A stretch of DNA of 64,000 nt, taken from DATAEG01 sp963703085. Its GTDB lineage: Bacteria; Actinomycetota; Actinomycetes; Mycobacteriales; Jatrophihabitantaceae. The translations under genes were made by a program, and so were the position numbers. Position 1 is the stretch's first letter, and the number at the start of each line of letters is the position of its first letter. Below, piece by piece: positions 16,900-26,383 of this stretch. Location of the stretch: NCBI GenBank assembly GCA_963703085.1, contig OY969789.1, positions 868,001 through 932,000 on the forward strand, in the 5' to 3' direction. The notes beneath the pieces were generated by a model. It saw only the letters and a list, made by a program, of their open reading frames with translations, was not told the origin of the DNA and did not search any database.

Positions 16900-18160
16900 G
16901 CGGGCAGCTCGGCTTGCCGGTCAGATCCGAACGGGTGATGGCCTCGGCCATCGCCTGGTAACCGGCATCATTCGGATGAAGATCTCCGACGGTGTGATAC
17001 TGCGGTGCGATGGTGAGCGGGTCGGCTGGATCCCGCAGCGCCTTGTCGAAATCGGCCACCCCGTCGAACTGGCCGCTGCTGCGTATCCACTGGTTGACCG
17101 ACTGCCGGGTCTGCTCGTGCTCCGGGGTGTCGTAGACAGAGTCCTTGAACGGCGTGATGGTGCCGCCGAGGATGCGAAGGCAGTGCGAGTGGGCCATCGT
17201 GATGAGCTGCTGCATCCCGTCGATGATCTGCTGGCCGGTCGCATCGGCCCCGATGTCGTTTACGCCCTCCAGCAGGATGACGGTGCTCGCCCCCGGTTGC
17301 TCCACGACGTCACGCTGGAACCGGTGCAGGGCGGCCTCCCCACCCGCCGTCGTGTCGGTCAGGAGCCGATTGCCGCCGATGCCTTCGTTGAGAACCGCGT
17401 AGCGGTCGAACCGGCGCGCCAGCCAGTCGGGATAGGTGTGCGCCGCGTCGATCGTCGAATAGGCGCCGTCGGTGATGGAGTCGCCGAGCGCAACGACCGT
17501 TCCAGCCAGCGGCCGGCTCAGCACGTCCACGCCGTCGAGGAAGAACCATGACGGCGTGATGCTCTGATAGGGAGAGCCGCCCGGCTCGGTCGTCCAGTCG
17601 CCCGGCCCGGAGATGTAGCTGGTGGTCTGCGCCTTGTTGTGCCAGGTCGCCGGCCCGGTCGGTCCGGCGAGGTACATGCTGACGACGAGGTTGCGGCCCT
17701 TCCGGGTATGGAACGGCACCGCGTCGCTCACCGCCTCCGCGCCGGGCCCGATCGTGATCGATTGGGTCTGCCCGAACGTGACGACACGCTGCGTCTTGGC
17801 TACGACTGTCGGCCCCACATTTTGCTCAGCCACGGCGACCTTGCCGACTGTCAAGGCTGAGGTGCCGTAGCGATTGGATATCCGGACCCGCACCGCCTGC
17901 CCGTCCGCCGTGGGACGCAGCACCATCCGCACCGTCTGGTTGACGAAGCCGTCGTGACTCGGACCGCTGGCAACCGGCGGCTGCGGCGCGGTCCGCCACG
18001 CCGCCTGCCAGCTGGTGGTCGTCGGGTGGCCGGGCGCGGCGAAGGCACAGATCGGGATCGCGAGTGCGGCGGCGCTCACCGAGACAGCCAGCATCGCCCG
18101 GAAGCGTCCGGACCCTCGCGCCGGTGTGCGGCGCGCGGACTTGGGTGGGCTCGGGTTCAT
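16892..18160 (-). CDS. secreted SGNH/GDSL hydrolase
   Basis: A 422-residue exported esterase. A signal peptide spans about residues 20-42 (basic stretch, hydrophobic core, then AFAAPG). An N-terminal beta-rich domain of roughly 150 residues is followed by the SGNH domain: block I GDSITDG with Ser228, block II GIGGNR, block III GVNDIG and block V DLHPNDAG with the catalytic Asp and His. Such proteins often deacylate glycans, for example as acetylesterases. The start overlaps the preceding GH49-like gene stop as ATGA, so it is part of the same operon and probably removes ester groups from the same polysaccharide. Confidence 0.88.
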   Translation of the reverse strand: MNPSPPKSARRTPARGSGRFRAMLAVSVSAAALAIPICAFAAPGHPTTTSWQAAWRTAPQPPVASGPSHDGFVNQTVRMVLRPTADGQAVRVRISNRYGTSALTVGKVAVAEQNVGPTVVAKTQRVVTFGQTQSITIGPGAEAVSDAVPFHTRKGRNLVVSMYLAGPTGPATWHNKAQTTSYISGPGDWTTEPGGSPYQSITPSWFFLDGVDVLSRPLAGTVVALGDSITDGAYSTIDAAHTYPDWLARRFDRYAVLNEGIGGNRLLTDTTAGGEAALHRFQRDVVEQPGASTVILLEGVNDIGADATGQQIIDGMQQLITMAHSHCLRILGGTITPFKDSVYDTPEHEQTRQSVNQWIRSSGQFDGVADFDKALRDPADPLTIAPQYHTVGDLHPNDAGYQAMAEAITRSDLTGKPSCPHG

Positions 18161-19785
18161 GTCTGGCAGCTCCCGTCCTGGCTCTTCACGATGCGGATCG
18201 CATTGGTGGTCGCGGGATCGATCTGGAAGTCACCGGTCGCTGCGCTGGAGATGCAGGTGTTGTCGGTGAACACGTTCACGAAATTCGTGTCGCGGACCTT
18301 GTGGGTGCTGTCGATCCCTTGCACCACATTGGGATTCTGGAAGTTGGAGTAGGCATGGATGTTGCGGAAGATCAACTGGTCGAGCTCGCCGTAGCCCAGC
18401 GCCGGGTCGTACCACTTGTTGTTCTCGACGGCGAGGTAGAACAGCCGCCAGGTCGCGTTCTCGACGCGGATGTTCTCGAACAGATAGCGGTTCGGCGTGC
18501 CTGCTCCGGCATGGAGCGCTCGAAAGATTGCGGTCTTTTGAATCTGGTAGTGCTCGGCATGAATGACGTCGTCGTCGTACACGTGGAAATTCGCCGGATC
18601 CTGCTCGACATTCCAGCTGATCATGAACGAGGCGCCGTTCTCCAGCTGCCAGATGGTGTTGCGCCGGGCGATCGTGTCACCCCAAAAGAGCTTGATCGAA
18701 TCGTCGTTCACCTTGACGAAATTGTCTTCGAGCACGCTCTTGTTGCCGCCCACCATGCCGTCGGTCGAGTACCACCACGACATCACCTTGATGTTGTGGA
18801 TGGTCGTGTACTGCGCTAATGCCCGGACATTGAAGCGCGGGCCGTTCACCAACGTGATGCCCTCGATGAGCACGTTGGACGAGGACTGATCAGCAATGTC
18901 GATCATCCCGGGCGCATTCTTGTTGCTGTCCTGATTGCCGGTATCCATGAACAGGCCGTCCATGACACCGCGTCCCTTGATGGTGACGTTGTGCACCGGC
19001 CCGTTCGCAATGAACGCGCCTTGTACGTACGCGCCGCCGGCGAGATAGACGGTTTCGTTGTCGTGCAACACGTTGCCACTGCCGATCGCATGCACCCCCG
19101 GGCCGAAGTAGAGGACGTTCGGATCGCCGGTGGCCGGAGGCGTCGCGACCTCGGGTGGATTGGCGAACACCAGCATCGGGTGCACGACCGGGTTGTGGAT
19201 GTTCGGGTCGAACTCCACCGAGATGTTGCGCGGCTGGCTCATGGTGAACGTACACACCCCGGCGCTGTAGGACGTGCTGAGTGCGGCCGAGTAAGGCCGC
19301 ACCATGCACCCAGTCAGCCCCGCAGAGTTCAGTGCCGTGACCTGCACCGTCACCGAACCGGCGAAGGAGAAGCTCGTCCATGATGTGTCAGCTTCGCGGT
19401 TGGTGTCGGTCTTGCGGGCCAACGCCTTGTAGACGAAGGAGGGTTGCGGACCGCCGGACTGCTGCACCGTCACGCTGTACTGGTCGGACGCGGCGACGCC
19501 GGAGGGCCCGGGATACGTGCTCAGCTGCGCGGGGCCACTCGGCGGGTTGATGTCGCCATAGGTCAGCTGTGCCCGGTGCGACGCAACATCGGCGTCGGTT
19601 GCTGCGGTTGAGCTGGTGATGCTGTCGGCGATCGAGTCGACGGTGGGAATCGCGCCGTTGATCGGTGTCGTGGTGCCGCCGAAGTCGTACTGATAACCCG
19701 TGTACGGGGCGCCGTTCGCCGATGCCGTGCCTGGCACCAGCAGCGCTGCCGCGCAGGCGGTCACCAGAATCAGCGCGCGCCTCAT
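18157..19785 (-). CDS. secreted GH49-like right-handed beta-helix protein, copy 1
   Basis: A 542-residue secreted protein with a signal peptide (residues 1-23, ending TASA), an N-terminal beta-sandwich of about 200 residues and a right-handed beta-helix beginning near GDPNVLYFGPGVH (220-232). VYLAGGAYVQGAF and VTIKGRGVMDG match the entry coils of dextranase/isopullulanase-like GH49 enzymes. Asp342 (STDGM), Asp361 and Asp362 (VNDDS) have the 19/20-residue spacing of the GH49 catalytic aspartates, and LENG with an aromatic/Trp patch follows. The ATG at 19785 overlaps the copy 2 stop as ATGA. It probably cleaves a polysaccharide outside the cell; linkage and substrate are unknown. Confidence 0.8.
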   Translation of the reverse strand: MRRALILVTACAAALLVPGTASANGAPYTGYQYDFGGTTTPINGAIPTVDSIADSITSSTAATDADVASHRAQLTYGDINPPSGPAQLSTYPGPSGVAASDQYSVTVQQSGGPQPSFVYKALARKTDTNREADTSWTSFSFAGSVTVQVTALNSAGLTGCMVRPYSAALSTSYSAGVCTFTMSQPRNISVEFDPNIHNPVVHPMLVFANPPEVATPPATGDPNVLYFGPGVHAIGSGNVLHDNETVYLAGGAYVQGAFIANGPVHNVTIKGRGVMDGLFMDTGNQDSNKNAPGMIDIADQSSSNVLIEGITLVNGPRFNVRALAQYTTIHNIKVMSWWYSTDGMVGGNKSVLEDNFVKVNDDSIKLFWGDTIARRNTIWQLENGASFMISWNVEQDPANFHVYDDDVIHAEHYQIQKTAIFRALHAGAGTPNRYLFENIRVENATWRLFYLAVENNKWYDPALGYGELDQLIFRNIHAYSNFQNPNVVQGIDSTHKVRDTNFVNVFTDNTCISSAATGDFQIDPATTNAIRIVKSQDGSCQT

Positions 19786-21416
19786 GATCGGCACCGCCCG
19801 CCTCGGTCGGCGGCGACGGTGATCGCGTCAGAATTGCTCTGGTCGATCGTCATGTCGGCACCCGCCGCGTCGCGGACACAGCGCCCTCCGATCGAGACGT
19901 CCAGGAACGTCACGCCGGCAACGGTGTGCTGCGGGTCCACGCCGTGCACCTGGCTCGGGATCGTGAACGGACCGGCCGCGGTGATGTCGCGGAAGATCAG
20001 GTCCCGGATCTGGCCGTACCCGAGGGTGGGGTCGTACCACTTGTTGTTCTCGATGGTGATGTCGAAGAGGCGGTAGTGCGCGTCCTCCACCCGGATGTTC
20101 TCGAACAGATAGCGGCTCATCGTCCCGGCTCCGGCGTGCAACGCCCGGAAGATTCCCGATTTCTGGATGGAATTGTGCTCGGCATGGATCACGTCGTTGT
20201 CGTAGACGTGGAAGTTCTGACTGTTCTGCTCGATGTTCCAGCTGATCATGAACGGCGCACCGTTCTCCAGCTGCCAGATCACGTTGTGCCGGGCGATCGT
20301 GTCGCCCCAGAACAGCTTCATCGAGTCGTCATTCACCTTGATGAAGTTGTCCTCAAGCACGCTTTTGTTGCCGCCGACCATCCCGTCGGTGGAGTACCAC
20401 CACGACATGACCTTGATGTTGTGGATGGTGGTGTACTGGGCCAGCGCGCGCACGTTGAACCGCGGGCCGTTGACGAAGGTGATCCCCTCGATCAGCACGT
20501 TGGACGAGGACTGGTCGGCGATGTCGATCATTCCCGGCGCGTTCTTGTTGCTGTCTTGGTTGCCGGTGTCGAGGAACCCACCGTCGATGATGCCCCGGCC
20601 CTTGATGGTGACGTTGTGCACCGCCCCGTGCGCGATGAAGGCGCCCTGGACGTAGGCGCCGCCGGCGAGATAGATGGTCTCGTTGTCGTGCAGCTCGACA
20701 CCGGCGCCGATCGAGTGCAAGCCCGGGCCGAAGTAGAGGACGTTCGGGTCACCGGTGGCCGGCGGGGTGTCGGTCTCCGGCGGGTTGGCGAAGACGAGCA
20801 TCGGGTGGGTCACGTAGGCACCGGCTTGCGGGGTGAACTCGACGGACAGGTTCTGTGCCTTGGTCAACCCGAACACACAGGTGTGCCCGATCAGCACCGA
20901 GGTGATCCGCGCGGACTCGGGGCGGACCAGGCACCCGGTGGCCGCCGTGGGCTGCAGCTGGGTCACCTTCACGATGACGAACCCTGCGAAGGAGAACGAC
21001 GTCCAGGAGGTGTCCGCTTCCTTGTTCGTGTCGGTCTTGCGGGCCAGCGCCTGATACACGAACGAGGGTTGCGGGCCGTGAAGCTGCTGCACGGTGACTC
21101 GGTACTGGTCGGACGCTGCAGTGCCCGCAGGCGCTGGGTAGGTCCAGACGGCGGCGCGTTGCCGTGGTGGGTCGATATCGCCGTAGGCGAGCTGTGCGCG
21201 ATGCGCGGCCACCTCGCGCGCGGTCTGATCGGTCGAGGCAGTGATGCTGTCGGCGAGGGAATCGACCGAGCTCAGCGGCCCATCGACCGGGCTGACCGAA
21301 CCGCCCTGGTCGTAGCGAGTGCCCTGATAGTGACGGCTCTGTGCCGAGGCCGGTGCGGCGGTGAGCAGCAGGGCTGCCGCGCCGAGTAGCGCGGTTGCGG
21401 CAAGTCTGGTCTTCAT
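19782..21416 (-). CDS. secreted GH49-like right-handed beta-helix protein, copy 2
   Basis: A 544-residue paralogue of copy 1, nearly identical through the helix core (for example FVNGPRFNVRALAQYTTIHN) but diverged in the last 90 residues. The signal peptide covers residues 1-25 (APASAQ). The putative catalytic aspartates Asp344, Asp363 and Asp364 are all present. The ATG at 21416 overlaps the copy 3 stop as ATGA; the frame continues upstream inside copy 3 but this is rejected. Copies 1 and 2 are closer to each other than to copy 3, so they are the younger duplication. Different C-termini may give different product or linkage specificity. Confidence 0.8.
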   Translation of the reverse strand: MKTRLAATALLGAAALLLTAAPASAQSRHYQGTRYDQGGSVSPVDGPLSSVDSLADSITASTDQTAREVAAHRAQLAYGDIDPPRQRAAVWTYPAPAGTAASDQYRVTVQQLHGPQPSFVYQALARKTDTNKEADTSWTSFSFAGFVIVKVTQLQPTAATGCLVRPESARITSVLIGHTCVFGLTKAQNLSVEFTPQAGAYVTHPMLVFANPPETDTPPATGDPNVLYFGPGLHSIGAGVELHDNETIYLAGGAYVQGAFIAHGAVHNVTIKGRGIIDGGFLDTGNQDSNKNAPGMIDIADQSSSNVLIEGITFVNGPRFNVRALAQYTTIHNIKVMSWWYSTDGMVGGNKSVLEDNFIKVNDDSMKLFWGDTIARHNVIWQLENGAPFMISWNIEQNSQNFHVYDNDVIHAEHNSIQKSGIFRALHAGAGTMSRYLFENIRVEDAHYRLFDITIENNKWYDPTLGYGQIRDLIFRDITAAGPFTIPSQVHGVDPQHTVAGVTFLDVSIGGRCVRDAAGADMTIDQSNSDAITVAADRGGRCRS

Positions 21417-23092
21417 CGGTGCCCTCCGCAGTTCTGCGACTTCATGATCCGGATCTGTCTCGTGGCGGCCGGGTCGAGCTGCAGGTTCGCCTGTGCCGCA
21501 TTCGTCAGGCAGGTGCCACCCATCTGTACGTCCACGAGGTTGATGTCGGTGAACCCGTGGTCGGCGTCGATGCCGTTCATCACGCTGGGCAGCTGGAATG
21601 CACTCGCCGCCGGGGCGACGATGTTGCGGAAGATCATTTCCGAGAACTGTCCGTAACCGAGCGTCGGGTCGTACCAGGTGTTGTGCTCCACGTTCAGGTA
21701 GAACAGCCGCCACGTCGCATCCTCGATGCGGATGTTCTCGAAGAGGTATCGCTGCAGATGCCCCTTCCCGGCATGCCTGGCGTCGAAGACACCTTGGGTT
21801 GCCGCGGCGTACTGCTCCACATGGATGACGTCGTTGTCGTACACGTGGAAGTTGGCCGAGTCCTGCTCGATGTTCCAGCTGAGCATGAACGGCGCGCCGT
21901 TCTCCAACTGCCACACCACGTTGTCCCGGACGACGCTGTCGCCCCAGAACAGCTTCAGCGAGTCCTCGTTGACCTTCACGAAGTTGTCCTCGACCAGGCT
22001 CTTGTCGCCGGCGACGATGCCGTCGGTGTTGATCCACCAGCCGATCATCTTGACGTTGCGGATCGTGGTGTACTCGCTCAGTGCGCGGACATTGAACCGC
22101 GGGCCGTCGACCAGCGTGATCCCGTCGATCAGGACGTTGCGTGAGGTCGGGTTGGTGGCACACGTCCGGGCCGGGTCACCCCCGGTGTCGCACAGGATGT
22201 CGATCAACCCGGGCTGCTTCTTGTTCTGCGCCTGATTGCCGGTGTCCATGAACAGGCCGTCGATCGTGCCGCGGCCCTTGATGACGACGTTCTGCACGTC
22301 CGTGCCGTGGAACGCGCCCTCTACCCAGGCGCCGCCGGCGAGGTACACCGTCTCGCCGGAGTGCAGTTGCACGTCTGACCCCAGCTGGTGCACCCCAGGG
22401 CCGAGGTAGAGCACGTTCGGGTCGTCCGGCGACGGAACGTCACGCTCCAAGGGGTCGGCGAACACCAGCATCGGATGGGTGATCACCGCGCCGGTCTGCG
22501 GGGTGAACTCCACCGAGAGGTTGGCCGGCTTAGCAAGCAGGAAGTAGCAGATCCCGCCGAGGAACCATGACCTGATCCCGGCCGACGTCGGGCGCACCAG
22601 GCAGCCGGTCGCCGGCGCACCGGTCTGGTTTCGTACCGACACCACTGCTGCTCCGTTGAAGGAGAACGTGGTCCACGAGGTGTCCAGCTCTCGGTTCCCC
22701 GGCCGGCGGGCGGCCCGGGTGTAGACGACCGGGTCGTACTGCCTGCCCAGCTGAGTGATCCGGGCGGAGTACTCGGTGGAAGCCGGCACGGTCTCCGGTC
22801 GCGGATAGGTGACCACCCGGGCCGGCCCGAACACTGAGTAGGTGTCGGCCCGGCTGTAGGGCAGCGTGGCACGAGTGCGGGCCAGATCGGCGAGCATCTG
22901 GTTCGTGGCCGAGGTGATCTGGCCGGCCAGCTGATCGACGCCGGGTTCCGCGCCGTTGATTGGAGTGACGCTGCCGAGGTCGTACTGGGTGCCCAGGTAT
23001 CGCTGCGGGTGTGCGCCGGCAGCCGGCCCGAGGGCGCCGGCAAGAGCTATAGCGATGATCAGGCAGAGCACGGAACGCAATGCGTGACGCAT
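21413..23092 (-). CDS. secreted GH49-like right-handed beta-helix protein, copy 3 (Glu at putative general acid)
   Basis: A 559-residue divergent paralogue with a signal peptide (residues 1-27, ending AAGAHP). It carries an insertion of about 15 residues with two cysteines (CDTGGDPARTC) in the helix that the other copies lack. The catalytic-position residues are Asp357 (NTDGI), Glu376 and Asp377 (VNEDS): Glu replaces the first Asp of the NDD pair, the general-acid position in GH49 dextranase. GGAAGG precedes the ATG at 23092. It is the first of the three-gene array, 32 bases after the sulfatase. Confidence 0.78.
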   Translation of the reverse strand: MRHALRSVLCLIIAIALAGALGPAAGAHPQRYLGTQYDLGSVTPINGAEPGVDQLAGQITSATNQMLADLARTRATLPYSRADTYSVFGPARVVTYPRPETVPASTEYSARITQLGRQYDPVVYTRAARRPGNRELDTSWTTFSFNGAAVVSVRNQTGAPATGCLVRPTSAGIRSWFLGGICYFLLAKPANLSVEFTPQTGAVITHPMLVFADPLERDVPSPDDPNVLYLGPGVHQLGSDVQLHSGETVYLAGGAWVEGAFHGTDVQNVVIKGRGTIDGLFMDTGNQAQNKKQPGLIDILCDTGGDPARTCATNPTSRNVLIDGITLVDGPRFNVRALSEYTTIRNVKMIGWWINTDGIVAGDKSLVEDNFVKVNEDSLKLFWGDSVVRDNVVWQLENGAPFMLSWNIEQDSANFHVYDNDVIHVEQYAAATQGVFDARHAGKGHLQRYLFENIRIEDATWRLFYLNVEHNTWYDPTLGYGQFSEMIFRNIVAPAASAFQLPSVMNGIDADHGFTDINLVDVQMGGTCLTNAAQANLQLDPAATRQIRIMKSQNCGGHR

Positions 23093-23124
23093 GGGGGGGA
23101 ACCTTCCGTCGGAGCGGGTTCGGC

Positions 23125-24525
23125 TCAGCCGAAGCGCAGCTGATATTCGGCCTCGGGATTCCATTCGTTGAGACCCGGTAGCCCGTGGGCCGCAGCCAGC
23201 ACGTAGTGGTCGTAGGTCTCGACCATGCGCTCGCGCAACAGCTCGTGGTGCCGGCGGATCTCCGCTGCGGAGTTCGGGTCGTCGATCAGGTTGGTCTGCT
23301 CGTACGGGTCCTCGACGAGATCGAAGAACTGCCACGGCTTGCCGCCGTGAGCGTCACCGAGAACGGTGTACTTGTACCGCTCGCTGCGAAAGCCGCGCCA
23401 CGTGTCCTCGTGGAAGACGATGTCCGGCCGCAGCTCGGAGACGAATTCCAGCATCACTCCAGGGCGGTCGAGGTGGGCTGCCTCGCCACGGATCAGCGGC
23501 GACAGGTCGGCACCTGGCTTGGCATCGCGCGGTGTGATGCCGGCCATCCCGAGCAGCGTCGGGAACAGGTCCTCGGTGCACATCGGGTCGGCGACGACCT
23601 GCCCTGCCGGTCCGCCGCGCGAGACGATGAACGGCATCCCGATGGACTCCTCCCACGGTCTTTGCTTGGCCAGCAGGCCGTGACAGCCGAGCAATTCGCC
23701 GTGGTCGGAGGTGAGCGCGATGATGGTGTTGTCCAACGTCCCGGCATCGCGCAGCGCCTGCACCAGCCGGCCTACGTTGTCGTCGAGGTTCTCCACCATG
23801 GCGTAGTAGATGCGCAGGTTGTCCTCGAGTGACCCGGCATCGGTGCTCCGGTTCTTGTAGTCCTTGTCGACGTCCACGTTGGGCCGCAAGGTGATTTCGC
23901 GGTCCCGCCACCGATCGAGGTACTCCGGCGGCGCGGTGAAGATCGGATGCGGCGGCTCCACTGAGATCACCGAGGCAAACGGTTGGTCACGTTGCTGGCT
24001 CACGTAGTCGATGGCCAGGTCGAAGAGACCGTCGGTCTGGAACCCGTCGATCTTGTGCATCGTCGGGTCGGCTTCGTTCGAGTAGTACGTGTCCCACGGG
24101 TCGTTGCAGATGTCGAAGCCGGCGAAGCGCTGGAACCGGCCCTGGAACGGCCGTGGCACCGGAGTGCGCGACGCCTTCACCACAGTGTGGCCGGGCAGAT
24201 GACCGAAGTTGCCGTACAGATGCCACTTGCCGAACAGTGCGGTGGCGTAACCGGCATCGTTGAACTCGTCGGCCAGCGTCCGCTCGGCCGGCGACATGCG
24301 CCACTCGATGGACGGGATGAACCGGGTGTGCGCGTACTCGCCGGTCATCAGGCTGAACCGGTACGGAACACAGACCGGGTAGGTGGAGCAGGAGTTCTCG
24401 AACCGGGTACCGGTGGCAGCCAGTTCGTCGATGTTCGGCGTGGCGACGTTCGGGTCGCCGTAGGCGCCCAGGGCCTGCCGGCGTAGCTGGTCGGAGATGA
24501 TCAAGACGATGTTGGGGCGGGTCAT
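23125..24525 (-). CDS. type I sulfatase, cytoplasmic, second copy
   Basis: A 466-residue sulfatase of a different subgroup from the one at 15400. The metal Asp is in IISDQLR near residue 11. The formylglycine motif is CVPYR (Cys52, Pro54, Arg56) followed by FSLMTGEY. GKWHLYG near 110 and TSDHGELLG near 275 complete the site. There is no signal peptide. The ATG at 24525 is preferred over a GTG six bases earlier because AGAAGG lies eight bases upstream. It follows the permease by 12 bases. The subgroup difference implies that it removes a sulfate at a different position or from a different sugar. Confidence 0.92.
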   Translation of the reverse strand: MTRPNIVLIISDQLRRQALGAYGDPNVATPNIDELAATGTRFENSCSTYPVCVPYRFSLMTGEYAHTRFIPSIEWRMSPAERTLADEFNDAGYATALFGKWHLYGNFGHLPGHTVVKASRTPVPRPFQGRFQRFAGFDICNDPWDTYYSNEADPTMHKIDGFQTDGLFDLAIDYVSQQRDQPFASVISVEPPHPIFTAPPEYLDRWRDREITLRPNVDVDKDYKNRSTDAGSLEDNLRIYYAMVENLDDNVGRLVQALRDAGTLDNTIIALTSDHGELLGCHGLLAKQRPWEESIGMPFIVSRGGPAGQVVADPMCTEDLFPTLLGMAGITPRDAKPGADLSPLIRGEAAHLDRPGVMLEFVSELRPDIVFHEDTWRGFRSERYKYTVLGDAHGGKPWQFFDLVEDPYEQTNLIDDPNSAAEIRRHHELLRERMVETYDHYVLAAAHGLPGLNEWNPEAEYQLRFG

Positions 24526-24537
24526 GTGCACTGCCTT

Positions 24538-25425
24538 CTACTTGATGCCACCGGAGGTCAGCCCCGCGACGAAGCGGCGCTGCATGAACAGGAACAGGAG
24601 CACTACAGGGCCGAGCATGAAGATCGCTGCCGCGCTGGTGAGACCCCAGTCGGTCGAGTTCTGGTCCTGGAACGCGAGGAAACTCGTGGAGATGGGCCGC
24701 TTGGTCGGATCATGGATGAACGTGATGGCCCAGAAGAACTCGTTCCACGCCCACAACGCCACGATCAATCCGACGGTGAGCAGGCCCGGCCGGGCCAGCG
24801 GCAACACCACTTTGGTGGCGATCTTGAGCTCTGACGCACCGTCCAGGCGAGCCGCTTCGACGAAGTCGTTCGGAATCTTGATCAGGAACGAGCGCAGCAG
24901 CAGCGTCGCGAACGGCGCGTCGGTCGCCCAGTAGATGACGATCAACCCGAACAAGTTGTCGGTGAGGTGGATCTGCGTCCAGAGGAAGAACAGCGGGACG
25001 ACGAACAGCTGCACCGGCAACGCGCTGCCCAGGAACAGGTAGGCGATCACGCCACCGCCGCCGGGTGGCGACAGGAAGGTCAGCGAGTAGGCAGCCAGCC
25101 CGGCCAGCACGCACGAGCCGAGCACCGCCCCGGAGCAGATGATCAGACTGTTGCGCATGGTGATCGCGAAGTCGCCCTGGGTCCACGCGTCGGTGAAGTT
25201 GGACAGGCTCAGCGACTTCGGCGGGGTGAGCGGATTGGCGCCGATCTGCGCGTTGTTCTTGAACGCGTTGAACAGGATCGCGACCATCGGACCCATCGCG
25301 AACAGGGCCAGCACGATCAGCACGATGTAGGTCGGGATGCGGCGCGACCGGCGGATCCGGTTCGGCGCCGTCAACGTCGACCGTGGTTCGGCCACTTCTG
25401 TCGGTGGGCTCAGCGTCGAGGTCAT
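24538..25425 (-). CDS. carbohydrate ABC transporter permease (MalG-like, CUT1)
   Basis: A 295-residue inner-membrane permease with about six transmembrane segments. The ATPase-docking EAA loop is EAARLDGASELKIATKVVLP near residue 185. The ATG at 25425 (MTSTL) has GGAGGA eight bases upstream and lies four bases after the MalF-like gene. The family-typical C-terminus ends FVAGLTSGGIK. It is part of the putative sulfated-oligosaccharide importer and is followed by the sulfatase after 12 bases. Confidence 0.92.
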   Translation of the reverse strand: MTSTLSPPTEVAEPRSTLTAPNRIRRSRRIPTYIVLIVLALFAMGPMVAILFNAFKNNAQIGANPLTPPKSLSLSNFTDAWTQGDFAITMRNSLIICSGAVLGSCVLAGLAAYSLTFLSPPGGGGVIAYLFLGSALPVQLFVVPLFFLWTQIHLTDNLFGLIVIYWATDAPFATLLLRSFLIKIPNDFVEAARLDGASELKIATKVVLPLARPGLLTVGLIVALWAWNEFFWAITFIHDPTKRPISTSFLAFQDQNSTDWGLTSAAAIFMLGPVVLLFLFMQRRFVAGLTSGGIK

Positions 25426-25429
25426 CGGC

Positions 25430-26383
25430 TCAGTCCTCCCAGCCACGTTTGCGCAGCCATCGGTAGGCCAGCAGGATCAGCCCGACGACAACCGTCATGG
25501 TCAGTCCAAGTGCGGCTGCGTATCCGGCCTCGTACTGGTTGAAGGCGTGGTTGTACATGACGGTGGCCACTACATCGCTCGAACCGGCCGGCCCACCCTG
25601 GGTCATGATGAAGATGTAGTCGAACGCCTTCAGCGTCCAGATCACCGACATCAGCACGAGGAACACCATCGTCGGCCTGATGCCCGGCAGCGTGACAGCC
25701 TTGAACTGCTGCCAGCGGCTGGCGCCGTCGACTTTCGACGCGTCGTAAAGCTGCGGGTCGACACCCTGCATCGCGGCGAAGTAGATGATCGCGGTGAATC
25801 CCCAGAAGTGCCAGTCGACCACGAAGTTCACCGCGTACAGCGACAGCTTCGGATCGCCCAGGAACGAGATGTCTGAACCGAATTGATGCGCCACTCCGCT
25901 GTCCGGCGACAGCAGCATCTTCCATACCGCCGCATTGACCACGCTCGCCGAGATGTACGGGATGAAGTACAGCGCCCGGAACAGCATCTGGCCGCGTTGG
26001 ATCTGCCCGAGCAGGTAGGCGCCGAGCAATCCGAGGACGGACGGCACGATGAGGAAAAGCACGAGCCAGATCAGGTTGTGCTCCAGCGCCGCGTGCACCT
26101 CGGGATCCTTGAACGCCCGCGTGTAATTGGCGAAACCGGTGAAGGTGGCCGGACCGAGCCCGCTCCAGTCGGTGAACGAGTACCAGACCGTCGCGATCGA
26201 CGGGCCGAGCACCACGATGATGTTGAGCACCAGCAGCGGCGCCAGGAAGGCCCAGCCGATCAGCGCCCGCCGGCGTCGGGCCGCCCGGGCGCCGGGCGTC
26301 AGCGCTGCCCGGCGGGCCCGGCGACCCGGCCGGGCCGGGTGGGTCGAGGTCGGTGCCGTTGCGGTGGTCACCGTTGCGGTCAC
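25430..26383 (-). CDS. carbohydrate ABC transporter permease (MalF-like, CUT1)
   Basis: A 317-residue permease. The GTG at 26383 overlaps the lipoprotein stop as GTGA and gives a Thr/Arg-rich cytoplasmic N-terminus before the first transmembrane helix; a longer upstream frame lies inside the lipoprotein gene and is rejected. The EAA-type loop is DASKVDGASRWQQFKAVTLP near residue 215. TQGGPAGSSDVVATVMY is typical of CUT1 MalF-like subunits. It works with the lipoprotein at 26380 and the permease at 24538. Confidence 0.92.
   Translation of the reverse strand: MTATVTTATAPTSTHPARPGRRARRAALTPGARAARRRRALIGWAFLAPLLVLNIIVVLGPSIATVWYSFTDWSGLGPATFTGFANYTRAFKDPEVHAALEHNLIWLVLFLIVPSVLGLLGAYLLGQIQRGQMLFRALYFIPYISASVVNAAVWKMLLSPDSGVAHQFGSDISFLGDPKLSLYAVNFVVDWHFWGFTAIIYFAAMQGVDPQLYDASKVDGASRWQQFKAVTLPGIRPTMVFLVLMSVIWTLKAFDYIFIMTQGGPAGSSDVVATVMYNHAFNQYEAGYAAALGLTMTVVVGLILLAYRWLRKRGWED

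Noticed and set aside
19926..21389. A long plus-strand frame antisense to GH49-like copy 2
   Set aside because: Low-complexity Val/Gly/Arg/Asp composition typical of antisense frames in GC-rich genes; no domain and no ribosome site.
19782..22163. A 793-codon frame joining parts of two beta-helix proteins
   Set aside because: Residues before the signal peptide at 21416 are a frame-shifted shadow of copy 3.
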